Source: Pullulanibacillus sp. KACC 23026 (lineage in GTDB: Bacteria; Bacillota; Bacilli; Bacillales; Sporolactobacillaceae). From it: a DNA stretch of 64,000 nucleotides. Below, piece after piece: positions 18,690 to 28,179 of the stretch; position 1 is the stretch's first letter; each line of letters starts with the position of its first letter. The stretch spans positions 4,278,001 through 4,342,000 of the forward strand of contig NZ_CP119107.1 in assembly GCF_029094525.1 (NCBI RefSeq), given 5' to 3'. The position numbers were made by a program, and so were the translations under genes. Below the pieces are notes generated by a model. That model saw only the letters and a list, made by a program, of their open reading frames with translations. It made no database searches and had not been told where the DNA came from.

Positions 18690-19616
18690 TTAATAGGTAC
18701 TTTCAATGGCTTTCACACGGTCATAAAGGTATTGATTGGTCGGAGTCAAGATGCCATGTTTTTTTGCCAATGTAAGGACAGTGCCAGCGAACAAGTCGAC
18801 TTCAGATTTCCTTTTGGCATCCACGTCCTGAGCCATTGAAGGTTTTCCAGTTGGGTTAAGTGTCCCAAGAACGGTTAACCAATAATCCAAATCCGCTTCC
18901 GACAACGGATAGCCTTCCTTCTGAGATAGGACGATGACCTCTCGCATGGCAGCAATCATTGTATCCCTCTCTTTTCCTTCCCTTTGAACGTCTCCATAAT
19001 GGCAGCGTTCCACAGCGCAGGTTTGATTCACGCCTACGTTAAGCATGAATTTCCCCCATAGCCGGTGGAGCATGTCCGTCACCGCTTCGTAAGGAATATC
19101 CACTGAATCAAAAAATTGGGCAACTTGTTTGACCTTATCAGACACAACACCAGGTTCTTTATCCCCAAAACAAAGCATGCCTTTATTGTGATACGTCAGC
19201 TCATTGCCTACCTTTACCGCGTCCATTCCTTGTGCCACACAATAAAGCACCCTGTCGTGACCATAGGCTTCTCCAATAATCGCTTCGCTCGAAATCCCGT
19301 TTAAAGCAGAAAGAATAATCGTGTGCTCACCAACATGATGTTTGACTGATTGAATGGCCTGTTCTAAACCATCCTGTTTGACGGTAAAAAGAATAAGGTC
19401 AGCCGGCTCCACTTGCTCCTCAGGGCTGACAAAGTTAAAATCACACGCCTCACCGTTACAAAAGACCCCTTCTTTTGTATAACGATTAATGCGATCTTGA
19501 TCGGCAATAAAACGCAAATCCGCTTTCGCCATTTTTTTAGCCAATTGCTGACCAAATAAGATACCAAGAGCACCGAGACCGATGATTGAGACACGCTTTA
19601 TAGTCATCTCCAACAC
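18690..19616 (-). CDS. panE: 2-dehydropantoate 2-reductase family protein (PanE/ApbA)
   Basis: This protein of about 308 residues has an N-terminal NADP-binding IGLGALGILFG, an LFTVKQD segment that ends the Rossmann half, LNGISSEAIIG, and the C-terminal helical domain containing KFMLNVGVNQ and the GKPSMAQDVDAKRKSEVD region of ketopantoate reductases. It would reduce ketopantoate to pantoate for CoA synthesis, although paralogues of unknown substrate are common. Start codon choice is uncertain: GTG 19616, TTG 19613 and ATG 19607 are all in frame, and an AAGG site best fits the TTG. Confidence 0.88.
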   Translation of the reverse strand: MLEMTIKRVSIIGLGALGILFGQQLAKKMAKADLRFIADQDRINRYTKEGVFCNGEACDFNFVSPEEQVEPADLILFTVKQDGLEQAIQSVKHHVGEHTIILSALNGISSEAIIGEAYGHDRVLYCVAQGMDAVKVGNELTYHNKGMLCFGDKEPGVVSDKVKQVAQFFDSVDIPYEAVTDMLHRLWGKFMLNVGVNQTCAVERCHYGDVQREGKERDTMIAAMREVIVLSQKEGYPLSEADLDYWLTVLGTLNPTGKPSMAQDVDAKRKSEVDLFAGTVLTLAKKHGILTPTNQYLYDRVKAIESTY

Positions 19617-19951
19617 GCACCTTTTTAGGCTAATTTTACCACATAACCTAATCTCTAATCTCGAAATTTTTTAAAAAATATCACATAGAGTCCCTTAAGC
19701 CACGAGGATGTCCCCTTAACGCGGAACTAAACCCCAACTGAATAGGAACATAACGATTAATTAAACGTTTGTTTAACAAAAACCTTTCTATTTTAGCGAA
19801 AATATTTTCCTTATCAAACAAACGATCACGAACAGAGCGTCGCCGCTAGCGCTCGCCCAAGTCCGCAATCAACCTATTTAAAGCCGCCAAAGCAACAAAA
19901 AAAACACCCACTTTTTTAAACGTGAATGTTGTTTGTGCATGATTAGCCTGT
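19617..19951. other. Gene-free spacer with an AAACGTTTGTTTAA motif
   Basis: No gene was seen. At about 19747-19783 the sequence GAACATAACGATTAA followed by TTAAACGTTTGTTTAA closely resembles a segment at 30927-30960 downstream of the reductase gene. The second part is partly palindromic and resembles TetR-type operators, but no TetR gene is nearby. Confidence 0.4.
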
Positions 19952-20617
19952 TCAATTAGTTGGGTCAAGTTCGATCGTACCTGAGATCTCTATTCCTTTT
20001 AAAGCTTGTGAAGCAAGTTGATCGGCTTCTTGGTTGCTCTTTCTTGTCACATGCTCATACACGGGCTTAAGACCCAGCTTATCCAATTGGGCCTCCACTC
20101 GGTCCGCCCATCTGTTCAGCGTATCCTCTGTGACCGGCCAATCACCGCTTAACTGGCTAATCACCACTTGAGAATCCCCTTTTATTTTAAGGGTTAAATG
20201 ATGAACCCCTAACCCCTCTAATTCCTTAAGAGCAAAATGCAGCGCCGCATATTCGGCCTCATTATTGGATTCAAGCTCCTCAACCCAAGCATTTTTTCTT
20301 AATCGATAATGCTTTCCATTTTGTTGGAAGTACACCGCAAAGCCGAGACCTGATTTTCTCGTTTGCACGTCATAACCACCGTCAAAATAAACCGTCACAT
20401 CATGAGGCTCAGTTTCAACGCCTTTAAGATATTTTTTTAACTCCTTGACCGTCCAAGTTGAATCATTTCCATCTATAATTTGCAACGATTTGACGCGCCC
20501 GGTCCGCTCCATATCCTCAACCATTAGAAGCGCCTTCTCAGCCCGCATCTCCTTTGAAGTCATCAACGTCTCCAAACCGCGCGGCGTCTTATAGGTAAAC
20601 TCAAGCCGAACATCCAT
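19952..20617 (-). CDS. RNase H-like (reverse-transcriptase-like) domain protein
   Basis: This 221-residue protein has a C-terminal RNase HI fold. The acidic active-site residues are visible: Asp79 in VYFDGG, Glu120 in SNNEAEYAAL, Asp148 in IKGDSQ and the Asp near 207 in NQEADQLA. About 70 N-terminal residues form an additional domain, as in the Bacillus YpeP-like proteins. It may cut RNA in RNA-DNA hybrids, but activity of this subgroup is not well established. The ATG at 20617 follows GGTGGTGGGG; an upstream in-frame start is less likely. Confidence 0.82.
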   Translation of the reverse strand: MDVRLEFTYKTPRGLETLMTSKEMRAEKALLMVEDMERTGRVKSLQIIDGNDSTWTVKELKKYLKGVETEPHDVTVYFDGGYDVQTRKSGLGFAVYFQQNGKHYRLRKNAWVEELESNNEAEYAALHFALKELEGLGVHHLTLKIKGDSQVVISQLSGDWPVTEDTLNRWADRVEAQLDKLGLKPVYEHVTRKSNQEADQLASQALKGIEISGTIELDPTN

Positions 20618-20716
20618 GACCCCACCACCACCTTTTGGGTTTCTTCTTTTCAAGTATGACCAACGCTTTTAAAAATCATCCACATGTAAGCCTGACACCA
20701 GTGTGTCTTCCCCGCT

Positions 20717-21346
20717 TTAAAAATCAAGCGTTGCTAATTGCTGATCTGAATAAAAAGAAGCCACACCTGGCACAGCTTTTATGTAATCAATGACTGCTTC
20801 CCTCGAAATGCCCATATCCTTATGAATCCCCTTTAGTATGGTCTGGAGATATTCCAGAGATGGAGGATTTAGTTCATCCTTTTTCATCTTTTCCGTCGAT
20901 GTAAAGGTAAAAATCGGATAGCCTTCTTCTTCTCCTAAGTAAAGAACATTCCCATACCAAGATTTGCGAAAGATATGCGATCCGTTCTGAATAACCGCTT
21001 CAAGATCAAGCTCTAACTCCCCAGACTGTTCGTTTTCCTGCCGAACCACATCGATGAACTGCTCTCTTGTAATTAAGTACATTCTGCTATAAGTGTTGGT
21101 CTCTGGGATTGATTCCAAATCGATAAAAGCAACGCCTTTTCCCTGCCACTTATCGGCTTCTTTTGTAAAATAAAGAGGATGTTTGATAATCAGATTCCTT
21201 GCTTCAATCGGAAGCGACTGATCCCGGCACCCGATTTCTCTTTTCGAAGACCCTTCAGGAGTCCCGCCAAGGATATAACAAAGAAAACGGTCGTGATTAA
21301 TATTCGATCCATAGCTTGCATACCATACATAATCTAATGACTCCAT
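20717..21346 (-). CDS. Gamma-glutamylcyclotransferase-like protein
   Basis: This 209-residue protein begins with VWYASYGSNI, the YGSN substrate-binding loop of the gamma-glutamylcyclotransferase fold, with further similarity in GKGVAFIDLE and the SRMYLITREQF segment. A catalytic Glu is expected in mid-protein. Members cleave gamma-glutamyl amines or release 5-oxoproline, but this long branch is uncharacterised. It stands alone on the minus strand, 157 bp after the upstream small gene. Confidence 0.65.
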   Translation of the reverse strand: MESLDYVWYASYGSNINHDRFLCYILGGTPEGSSKREIGCRDQSLPIEARNLIIKHPLYFTKEADKWQGKGVAFIDLESIPETNTYSRMYLITREQFIDVVRQENEQSGELELDLEAVIQNGSHIFRKSWYGNVLYLGEEEGYPIFTFTSTEKMKKDELNPPSLEYLQTILKGIHKDMGISREAVIDYIKAVPGVASFYSDQQLATLDF

Positions 21347-21502
21347 CTTCTGTCCCCTCTCGATTTAAAAAATAAACGCCCTTATCAATCATAAGGACGT
21401 GCTCAGTAAAACATGACTAGAAGCCTTTTTTAATTGGGCTTTTCCATTTTCTGAAACCTGATTTTCTTTCAGGCTAATCACTCATTTACGCTTCTTGCTC
21501 GC

Positions 21503-21844
21503 TTAAATATAAATCGCCTTCGCTTTATCTGCTGGCTTAAATAGTTCTAGAAGCTGCTTCACTTCAGCCTCACTTAGAGACTCATAATTTCCGCTAATGT
21601 ATTTGGCAACCACAAAAGTTCCTCTGATGGTAATGGGGATATTTCCTTTTTCCCGTAAAACCATGTGGCGGCTGATCGGTTGATCTTGCTCTTTAGCAAG
21701 TTGATTAAACATGACGATCTTATCTGAGAATAATGGGAGCTCTTGTATCATCTCACCTACATAATCATGGATCTCTTTTATGCTTAACTGTTCACCGACT
21801 GGATCCTTTTCAGGCGAAACAATGACGACGCGATAACCTTCCAT
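21503..21844 (-). CDS. Small conserved-looking protein of unknown function
   Basis: I do not recognise this 113-residue soluble protein with certainty. It has a mixed alpha/beta pattern: a beta start (MEGYRVVIVSPEKDP), then IQELPLFSDKIVMFNQL, a short SRHMVLREKGNIPITIRGTFVVAKY stretch, and a C-terminal LSEAEVKQLLELF helix. The G-T-F-V-V plus S-L-S-E arrangement faintly resembles DUF3846. The ATG at 21844 follows GAGGAGGGG. Length, composition and ribosome site support a real gene. Confidence 0.6.
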   Translation of the reverse strand: MEGYRVVIVSPEKDPVGEQLSIKEIHDYVGEMIQELPLFSDKIVMFNQLAKEQDQPISRHMVLREKGNIPITIRGTFVVAKYISGNYESLSEAEVKQLLELFKPADKAKAIYI

Positions 21845-21919
21845 TGTTCCCCTCCTCTTCATTAATATATTCCTAAATTTATTATAGACCATTTATCAAC
21901 GTTTTTTTATAAACGCTGA

Positions 21920-23173
21920 TCAGCTTTCTGACAAAGAACGGATCCGGCGAAGCGGCGGGAATAAATACATCCACAGCCCGGCGATAACAATGGTCCCGAG
22001 CCCGCCTATAAAAGCAGCAGGTACTGCACCCAAAAATCCAGCCACCATTCCGGATTCAAACTCACCTAACTGATTCGATGTCCCGATGAAAAGAGAGTTC
22101 ACCGCATTCACCCGGCCGCGCATCTCATCTGGTGTTTGCAATTGGACGAGCGATGAACGAATGACAACACTAATGACATCTGAACCGCCGATAACCATTA
22201 AAGCGAATAGAGAAAGATATAAATTGGTCGAGATCGCAAACAGCATGGTAGCAAGCCCAAAGACACCAAGTGCACTGAATAAGGCCGCACTAAAGGCCCT
22301 TTTGATCGGAAAAGTTGCCAAGTAAAAGGACATAAGCAAAGCGCCAATAGCCGGGGCTGTTCTCATTAATCCTAATCCCCAAGGACCTGTATGCAGAATA
22401 TCTTGTGAAAATATAGGGAGTAAGGCTGTTGCTCCGCCGAGAAGAACCGCAAACAAGTCCAGCGATATCGTTCCCAAAATCACTCGGTGCTTAAAGACAA
22501 ATACAAGACCTTTAAAGAGGGACTCAAGTGTAACGGGCTCTGTCTTCCGTTCGACAGGCTCCATCCGAATAAAAACAGTAAAAAGAGTTGCTAAGAAAAG
22601 AGCAACGGCAGATACCGAATAGACAAACGATCCGCTGATCGCATAGAGCAACCCACCAAGAGATGGGCCAAGAATCTGGGAAACTTGGCTGCCAGAGGTG
22701 CTCCAGGCAATGGCCTTCTGCAGGAATTGCTTTGATACAAGCTGAGGCAATAAAGCAGCGCTTGAAGGACCTTCAAATGCCCGGCAAGCACCCAAAACGG
22801 CCGCTGCGATTAAGATCTCCTCTCGACCTAACCAACCTGCTATATTACCAACTAACAGTAGTATCGCAATGAGGCCTTCTACCAATCGGCAAATAAACAC
22901 AATAAGACGCCTGTCAAACCGGTCCGCCGCATGCCCGACGACAAGAGTCAATAAAATCATTGGCAAGAATTGCGCCAAACCGACAAACCCCAAACTAAAG
23001 GCATCGTGCGTGACACTATACATTTGCCAACCAATAGCGACAGATAGCATTTGAAAGGACGTTGAGGATAGAATTTGCCCCATCCAATAGAATAAAAATG
23101 AGGTCTGTCTAATCATAGGTTTTTCTATATGAACCAAGTAGGCTCCCACCTTTTCGATTGAATGAATTGTCAT
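21920..23173 (-). CDS. MFS transporter, drug/macrolide-efflux-like
   Basis: This 417-residue protein has about 12 transmembrane segments and the loop 2-3 signature GHAADRFDRR typical of the major facilitator superfamily. The motif MRGRVNAVNSLFIGTSNQLGEFESG in the second half is shared with the MFS group called enterobactin/macrolide exporters; only part is quoted here as evidence. The substrate is unknown. Its 5' end faces array 1, so its promoter lies between 23174 and about 23290. Confidence 0.88.
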   Translation of the reverse strand: MTIHSIEKVGAYLVHIEKPMIRQTSFLFYWMGQILSSTSFQMLSVAIGWQMYSVTHDAFSLGFVGLAQFLPMILLTLVVGHAADRFDRRLIVFICRLVEGLIAILLLVGNIAGWLGREEILIAAAVLGACRAFEGPSSAALLPQLVSKQFLQKAIAWSTSGSQVSQILGPSLGGLLYAISGSFVYSVSAVALFLATLFTVFIRMEPVERKTEPVTLESLFKGLVFVFKHRVILGTISLDLFAVLLGGATALLPIFSQDILHTGPWGLGLMRTAPAIGALLMSFYLATFPIKRAFSAALFSALGVFGLATMLFAISTNLYLSLFALMVIGGSDVISVVIRSSLVQLQTPDEMRGRVNAVNSLFIGTSNQLGEFESGMVAGFLGAVPAAFIGGLGTIVIAGLWMYLFPPLRRIRSLSES

Positions 23174-23287
23174 GTCCTGGGTCCGCCCCTAATATAAGAC
23201 AGAGAGTATTATACTACTTTGCGCGTTTATAGTATAAAAATCTGTCTTATCTAATCCCTTTACAAATTACCACGCCAAAATCCGTGG

Positions 23288-23340
23288 ATAGCGCATTGAC
23301 GTTACGCCTATTTCTGCTGAGCGTAACGTCGATTCGCTAT
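23288..23340. repeat. AGCGAAT/GTTACGC long-hairpin repeat, copy 1
   Basis: Arms of 20 bp (23288-23307 and 23321-23340) pair with only two mismatches around a 13-base loop. The arms consist of ATAGCGnATnGACGTTACGC. A related hairpin is at 62491-62540, and partial copies lie around it. The repeat sits between the MFS gene and array 1. Confidence 0.8.
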
Positions 23341-23355
23341 TTGCCCTCAAACTAA

Positions 23356-24539
23356 GAAGGTGGGCCTTTTATCTGAGAAGGTTGGCGGAAAATCCGAGAA
23401 GGTCCACAAAAAATCAAAGAAGGTGGACCTTTTATCTGAGAAGGTCCACCCCGACCACGGCAGATTAGCCCCAATTCCTAGAAGGTCTGCCTTTTATCCG
23501 AGAAGGTTGGTGAAAAATCCGAGAAGGTCTACAAAATATCAAAGAAGGTGGACCTTTTATCTGAGAAGGTCCACCCCGACCACGGCAGATTAGCACCATA
23601 TCCAAGAAAGTCTGCCATTTATCCAAGAAGGTTGGTGAAAAATCCGAGAAGGTCGGCAAAAAATCCAAGAAGGTGGACCTTTTATCTGAGAAGGTCCACC
23701 CCGACCAGGGCAGATTAGCCCCAATTCCTAGAAGGTCTGCCATTTATCCGAGAAGGTTGGTGAAAAATCCGAGAAGGTCTACAAAAAATCAAAGAAGGTG
23801 GACCTTTTATCTGAGAAGGTCCACCCCGACCACGGCAGATTAGCCCCAATTCCTAGAAGGTCTGCCATTTATCCAAGAAGGTTGGCGGAAAATCCGAGAA
23901 GGTCCACAAAAAATCAAAGAAGGTGGACCTTTTATCTGAGAAGGTCCACCCCGACCACGACAGATTAGCCCCAATTCCTAGAAGGTCTGCCATTTATCCA
24001 AGAAGGTTGGCGAAAAATCTGAGAAGGTCCACAAAAAATCAAAGAAGGTGGACCTTTTATCTGAGAAGGTCCACCCCGACCAGGGCAGATTAGCTCCAAT
24101 TCCTAGAAGGTCTGCCATTTATCTGAGAAGGTTGGTGAAAAATCCAAGGAGGTCTACAAAAAATCCAAGAAGGTGGACCTTTTATCTGAGAAGGTCCACC
24201 CCGACCACGGCAGATTAGCTCCAATTCCAAGAAGGTCTGCCATTTATCCGAGAAGGTTGGCGAAAAATCCGAGAAGGTCTACAAAAAATCAAAGAAGGTG
24301 GACCTTTTATCTGAGAAGGTCCACCCCGACCACGGCAGATTAGCCCCAATTCCTAGAAGGTCTGCCATTTATCCGAGAAGGTTGGCGGAAAATCCGAGAA
24401 GGTCTACAAAAAATCAAAGAAGGTGGACCTTTTATCTGAGAAGGTCCACCCCGACCACGGCAGATTAGCTCCAATTCCAAGAAAGTCTGCCATTTATCCG
24501 AGAAGGTTGGCGAAAAATCCAAGAAGGTCTACAAAAAAA
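23356..24539. repeat. Array 1: 125-bp higher-order tandem repeat (minus-strand orientation)
   Basis: Nine anchors of CCGACC occur at 23451, 23576, 23701, 23826, 23951, 24076, 24201, 24326 and 24451, exactly 125 bp apart. Each unit has one 41-bp module (GAAGGTCCACCCCGACC...) and four 21-bp modules starting GAAGGT and ending in TCCGA, TCAAA or TCTGA. Every unit also contains GGTGGACC...GGTCCACC, a perfect 8-bp dyad. The 41-bp module breaks the reading frame in every unit, so the apparent open frames are not genes. The array fills the gap between the divergent MFS and diguanylate cyclase genes. Confidence 0.95.
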
Positions 24540-24646
24540 ACACCATTTAAACTTCTGTGTATTTTATAAAGTTAATGTATTCATTAAAAACTAACTAGTG
24601 TAAAATAATAGCGTACTTGCAGCACATTATAAAGGGGTCCGTTTTC

Positions 24647-26350
24647 GTGGATGAACTAGCATGGTTTGACTTTTCATTATTTCTTCTTCTTTTAGGCCTT
24701 TTTGTTATCGTTTTTGTAAAGGTAACCATTTCGAGCTTACATAAAGTCTATTTTATGTTCCACTTCTTTATGATGCTTTGGCCATTAAGTCAGGCCATGG
24801 TGGACTTGAGTCATAACGCAACTACCCAATTGACCTATGTTCTTTTTTCTTTCGTAGCTCTCTCCTTGTTAGGCGGAGGCTGGCTACTCCTGACGATCTA
24901 CCTCTCCGGACGAGCCCGCTATATAAAAGAAAAAGACCTTATCGCTATTTTCATTCCTGCTCTCCTATCAGCCATCATTGTTTCGGCGAATCCTTTCCAT
25001 TTATTTGTGAAAGCTTCTAACAATAATTATGTTCATCGTACTTATGGCCCTTTGTTTTGGTTGATCATACTGATTCTCTTATGCTACTTTACTTTTTCTA
25101 TCTATTTTATTATCAGAGGCTTAATCTCTAGGAAAACTACCATTTTTGCAAAAAAACAACTTAAGCTTACTCTCTGGGGAATCATCGTCCTAACTTGCTT
25201 TTCCTTAGCTGACTTGTTTATCAATGTAATTTTAAAAAAGTGGTTTCCTATTCCCATTATTCCAGGCTTAACTTCTGCCGGTATTTTTCTATCCGACCTG
25301 TTTTTTGTAGTGGCAGTTGTTCGTTATAAAGTTTTTGATATCGTCCTCATTGCCCATCAGGATATCTTTAATACCATCCCGTATGGCATGCTGGTATTGG
25401 ATGAAAACGAAACAATTATCGAGATGAACAAAGCCTTACACCATTATTTTGATTTTAATTTGGAAGAAACGTTCGATATAGCTTCCTTTTTAGAAACCGT
25501 TCAAGTAGAAGGCGATAAACAAGCCTTTCTAGATGCCTACCATTTAAAAAGTGGTGGATCAGCCAAACTCCATATTATCCTGGATCAGCCATCGGCAACC
25601 CATTTTATATTGGAAGCATCTCCCATCCTTTATAAAACGAATAATCCGATTGGTCAAACCATCACCTTCCAAGATGTGACGAGACTTCGCGAGCTTGTTT
25701 CAGAAATGGATCAAAAAAATAAACTGCTTCAAGAACGCAACTTATCTCTTGAAAGCACACGTGACCAATTAGCACAAGTTAATCTTCAACTGGAAGAAAT
25801 GGCGAATACCGACAGCCTTACCAATTGCTATAACCGTCGCTACATGACTGAACTTTTGTCTCAAGAATTGGTCCATTATACTCCCAAGCAGCCATTTGCT
25901 CTCATTCTGTTTGACATTGATTACTTCAAAAGAATAAATGATCAATATGGTCATTTAATGGGAGATGAGGTGCTGTGCAGAACCGTTCAAACGGTCAAAC
26001 ACATCATCCGCCCCAACGATGTGCTGTCACGTTACGGCGGTGAAGAATTCCTGCTCTACCTTCCGCAGACAGACCTCGAAGAAGCCAAGGTTCTGGCTGA
26101 GACGATAAGATTAGCCGTTCATCAAAATATCATGTTCTTTCAGCCAAATCTTGAAATGATTTCTGTCTCAATTAGTATAGGCTTATTACATGTGGATGAA
26201 GCCTACATGACTAGCAGCGTTTATGATGGAGAGTTGGTCAGTTTATTTGAAACAGTTGACCAAGCCCTCTACCTTGCCAAGCACAATGGAAGAAATCGAG
26301 TCGAGTATTCGGTCAGAAATCACCTTTATGATAACTCTATCTTGAACTAA
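24647..26350 (+). CDS. Membrane diguanylate cyclase (7TM + PAS + GGDEF)
   Basis: This 567-residue protein begins with seven or so transmembrane helices (residues 1-240, like the N-terminal 7TM region of sensor kinases). A PAS-like segment (DIFNTIPYGMLVLDENETIIEMN) follows, then a short coiled coil (RELVSEMDQKNKLLQERN) and a GGDEF domain. The active site is RYGGEEF, and the inhibitory I-site RxxD is present five residues earlier as RPND. It should make c-di-GMP with product inhibition. The GTG at 24647 follows AAAGGGG and is preferred over a TTG at 24617. Its promoter must lie just after array 1. Confidence 0.92.
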   Translation: MDELAWFDFSLFLLLLGLFVIVFVKVTISSLHKVYFMFHFFMMLWPLSQAMVDLSHNATTQLTYVLFSFVALSLLGGGWLLLTIYLSGRARYIKEKDLIAIFIPALLSAIIVSANPFHLFVKASNNNYVHRTYGPLFWLIILILLCYFTFSIYFIIRGLISRKTTIFAKKQLKLTLWGIIVLTCFSLADLFINVILKKWFPIPIIPGLTSAGIFLSDLFFVVAVVRYKVFDIVLIAHQDIFNTIPYGMLVLDENETIIEMNKALHHYFDFNLEETFDIASFLETVQVEGDKQAFLDAYHLKSGGSAKLHIILDQPSATHFILEASPILYKTNNPIGQTITFQDVTRLRELVSEMDQKNKLLQERNLSLESTRDQLAQVNLQLEEMANTDSLTNCYNRRYMTELLSQELVHYTPKQPFALILFDIDYFKRINDQYGHLMGDEVLCRTVQTVKHIIRPNDVLSRYGGEEFLLYLPQTDLEEAKVLAETIRLAVHQNIMFFQPNLEMISVSISIGLLHVDEAYMTSSVYDGELVSLFETVDQALYLAKHNGRNRVEYSVRNHLYDNSILN

Positions 26351-26373
26351 CCTGATCTCTTCCCAAGAAAAGC

Positions 26374-26419
26374 CAGGCGTTCACCTGGGAGAAAATCATT
26401 TTCACGAGGTGAACGCCTG
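26374..26419. terminator. Bidirectional terminator between diguanylate cyclase and acyl-CoA ligase
   Basis: Perfect 13-bp arms (CAGGCGTTCACCT / AGGTGAACGCCTG) enclose 20 bases and are followed by TTTTTATTTTT on the plus strand. It sits between two convergent genes. Confidence 0.88.
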
Positions 26420-26438
26420 TTTTTATTTTTCAACCTTC

Positions 26439-28121
26439 TTAAGCTTTTTTCGTACCGCGTCCTCTTTCTAGAAGACCTTTCTCTTTATCTTGAATCACTT
26501 GCTCTCTCATAAGAAAATGCTTCTTCTTTCCGGTCGCTGTATAAGGAAGTTCATCGATAAATCGATAGAATCTTGGAATTTTATAATCAGCTAATGAGGT
26601 GTGCTCCAGACAGTAGGTGTGCAATTCATGTGCTGTCAGAGACTCATCCTTTTTAATAATATAAGCAACAACGGATTCGCCTCTCAGTTCATCTGGAACA
26701 CCGACCACAACCGCTTCTTCTACTTTTGGATGTTGGTTCAGAATCTCTTCTATTTGAACCGGGTGGATGTTCTCACCGGAAGACACAATCATATCGCCTT
26801 TTCTCCCGACAATGGTGATAAACTCGTTCTCATCCCAAGTTCCCATATCACCAATATAGATCCAACCCTTATAAAAGACACGCTTCGATTCCGCTTCATT
26901 ATTGACATAGGCGTAGGCGGTTTTGGCAGGGGCTTTGACAATGACCTCGCCCACCTCTTGTCCATCCTTAGCGACAACTTCATGAGGTTCCGCACGGCGG
27001 TCAGGGAATACTTTTACAACCGCTACATCGTCATCCGTACAAGAACGACCGGCGGTACCGGACATTTCAGGAAGATCAAACGGACGAAGGAACGTATTCC
27101 AGAACGCTTCAGATGTCCCGTAGCCATTAAAGATATTAGGGGTCAACGTTTCTTGGAACTTAATGCAATCGGCCTTCTCAAAAGGCGCTCCCATTGTGAC
27201 GATTCCTTTTAAGTTAGTTAAGTTCGCTGGCTTCTTAACCTGTGCCGCATAGAGAAGTTTGAGGATGGCGGGAACTCCGACTAAGAACGTAATTCCATAC
27301 TCTTCTACCGATTCCAGTGCCGTTCTTGGATTAAAGTTTCTAAGGATGACCACTTCTCCCCCGACATAAAGGGTAGGATTAGGTCCTCCAGAATGGATCC
27401 CGCCGCGATGGAACCATGGTGTCATGTTCATCGTTTTATCTATTGGACTAAGCGGGAAATGCATGATCACGTCATGAGCGGACAGAACTTCATTTATATT
27501 GTTAAGAGGGACCCCTTTAGGTTTGCCCGTTGTCCCAGATGTATAAAGCCGTGTCACTTCCGCATAAATATGCGTCGAGACGTTTAGCTCTGGCTCTTCA
27601 GTGGAATGATGGACTGTATAATCTTTATAACTAATATGCCCTTCAGGAACCTCTACGCTATTTGTCATGTCAACCATTACCACTCGTCGCGGCTTATGAG
27701 AAGCCATCTCTAGAGCTTGAATAGCGATATCTTTGAATTCGGCATCATAAAGATAAACAGCCGGCTTGCTGTCATCTAATATAATAGCCGTTTCCCCAGG
27801 TGATAAGCGGAAATTAATCGGGCAATTAATGGCGCCTACTTTCTGTGGTGCGAGATAACTAAAGATAAATTCGACTGAATTGGGCAATTGATAGACGACA
27901 ACCTCATTAGGCTTAATATTGTCCTCAATGAGTGCATGTGCCAATTGATTAACCTCTTGGTTCAAGGTTTCATAGGTCCATGTCTTGTCACGAAGCGGGC
28001 AAGTAACAGCTGGGCGGTTCCGGAAACGATGAACGTTTCGCATGAATCCATTGATGTAAGTGTACTCTTTTTCAAAAGTTTCTTTGAACATCGAGACATC
28101 ATAAGTAAAAGTTTGTTCCAT
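26439..28121 (-). CDS. AMP-forming acyl-CoA synthetase (fatty-acid CoA ligase family)
   Basis: This 560-residue member of the ANL superfamily activates a carboxylic acid as acyl-AMP and then acyl-CoA. It has the P-loop-like YTSGTTGKPKG, GYGTSEAF, the hinge motif YIGDMGTWDE, GRKGDMIVSSGENIHP, and the C-terminal catalytic Lys in TATGKKKHF. Chain length is not predictable. It is 58 bp downstream of a ketosynthase gene and a thioesterase gene, which implies a shared pathway. Confidence 0.9.
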   Translation of the reverse strand: MEQTFTYDVSMFKETFEKEYTYINGFMRNVHRFRNRPAVTCPLRDKTWTYETLNQEVNQLAHALIEDNIKPNEVVVYQLPNSVEFIFSYLAPQKVGAINCPINFRLSPGETAIILDDSKPAVYLYDAEFKDIAIQALEMASHKPRRVVMVDMTNSVEVPEGHISYKDYTVHHSTEEPELNVSTHIYAEVTRLYTSGTTGKPKGVPLNNINEVLSAHDVIMHFPLSPIDKTMNMTPWFHRGGIHSGGPNPTLYVGGEVVILRNFNPRTALESVEEYGITFLVGVPAILKLLYAAQVKKPANLTNLKGIVTMGAPFEKADCIKFQETLTPNIFNGYGTSEAFWNTFLRPFDLPEMSGTAGRSCTDDDVAVVKVFPDRRAEPHEVVAKDGQEVGEVIVKAPAKTAYAYVNNEAESKRVFYKGWIYIGDMGTWDENEFITIVGRKGDMIVSSGENIHPVQIEEILNQHPKVEEAVVVGVPDELRGESVVAYIIKKDESLTAHELHTYCLEHTSLADYKIPRFYRFIDELPYTATGKKKHFLMREQVIQDKEKGLLERGRGTKKA

Positions 28122-28179
28122 AGCTTGTCTTCCTCCTGAATTTTATTTAAAGCCTAAGCTATTTTTAATTGTTAGGATT

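Noticed and set aside
23360-24522. Open frames of 60-92 codons in array 1 that read as heptad-repeat proteins
   Set aside because: They come from the 21-bp period, which is a multiple of three. The 41-bp module shifts the frame every unit, there are no ribosome sites, and both strands show equal openness.
26601-27212. A 203-codon plus-strand frame inside the acyl-CoA ligase gene
   Set aside because: It is antisense to a clear ANL enzyme with all motifs, and has no ribosome site.
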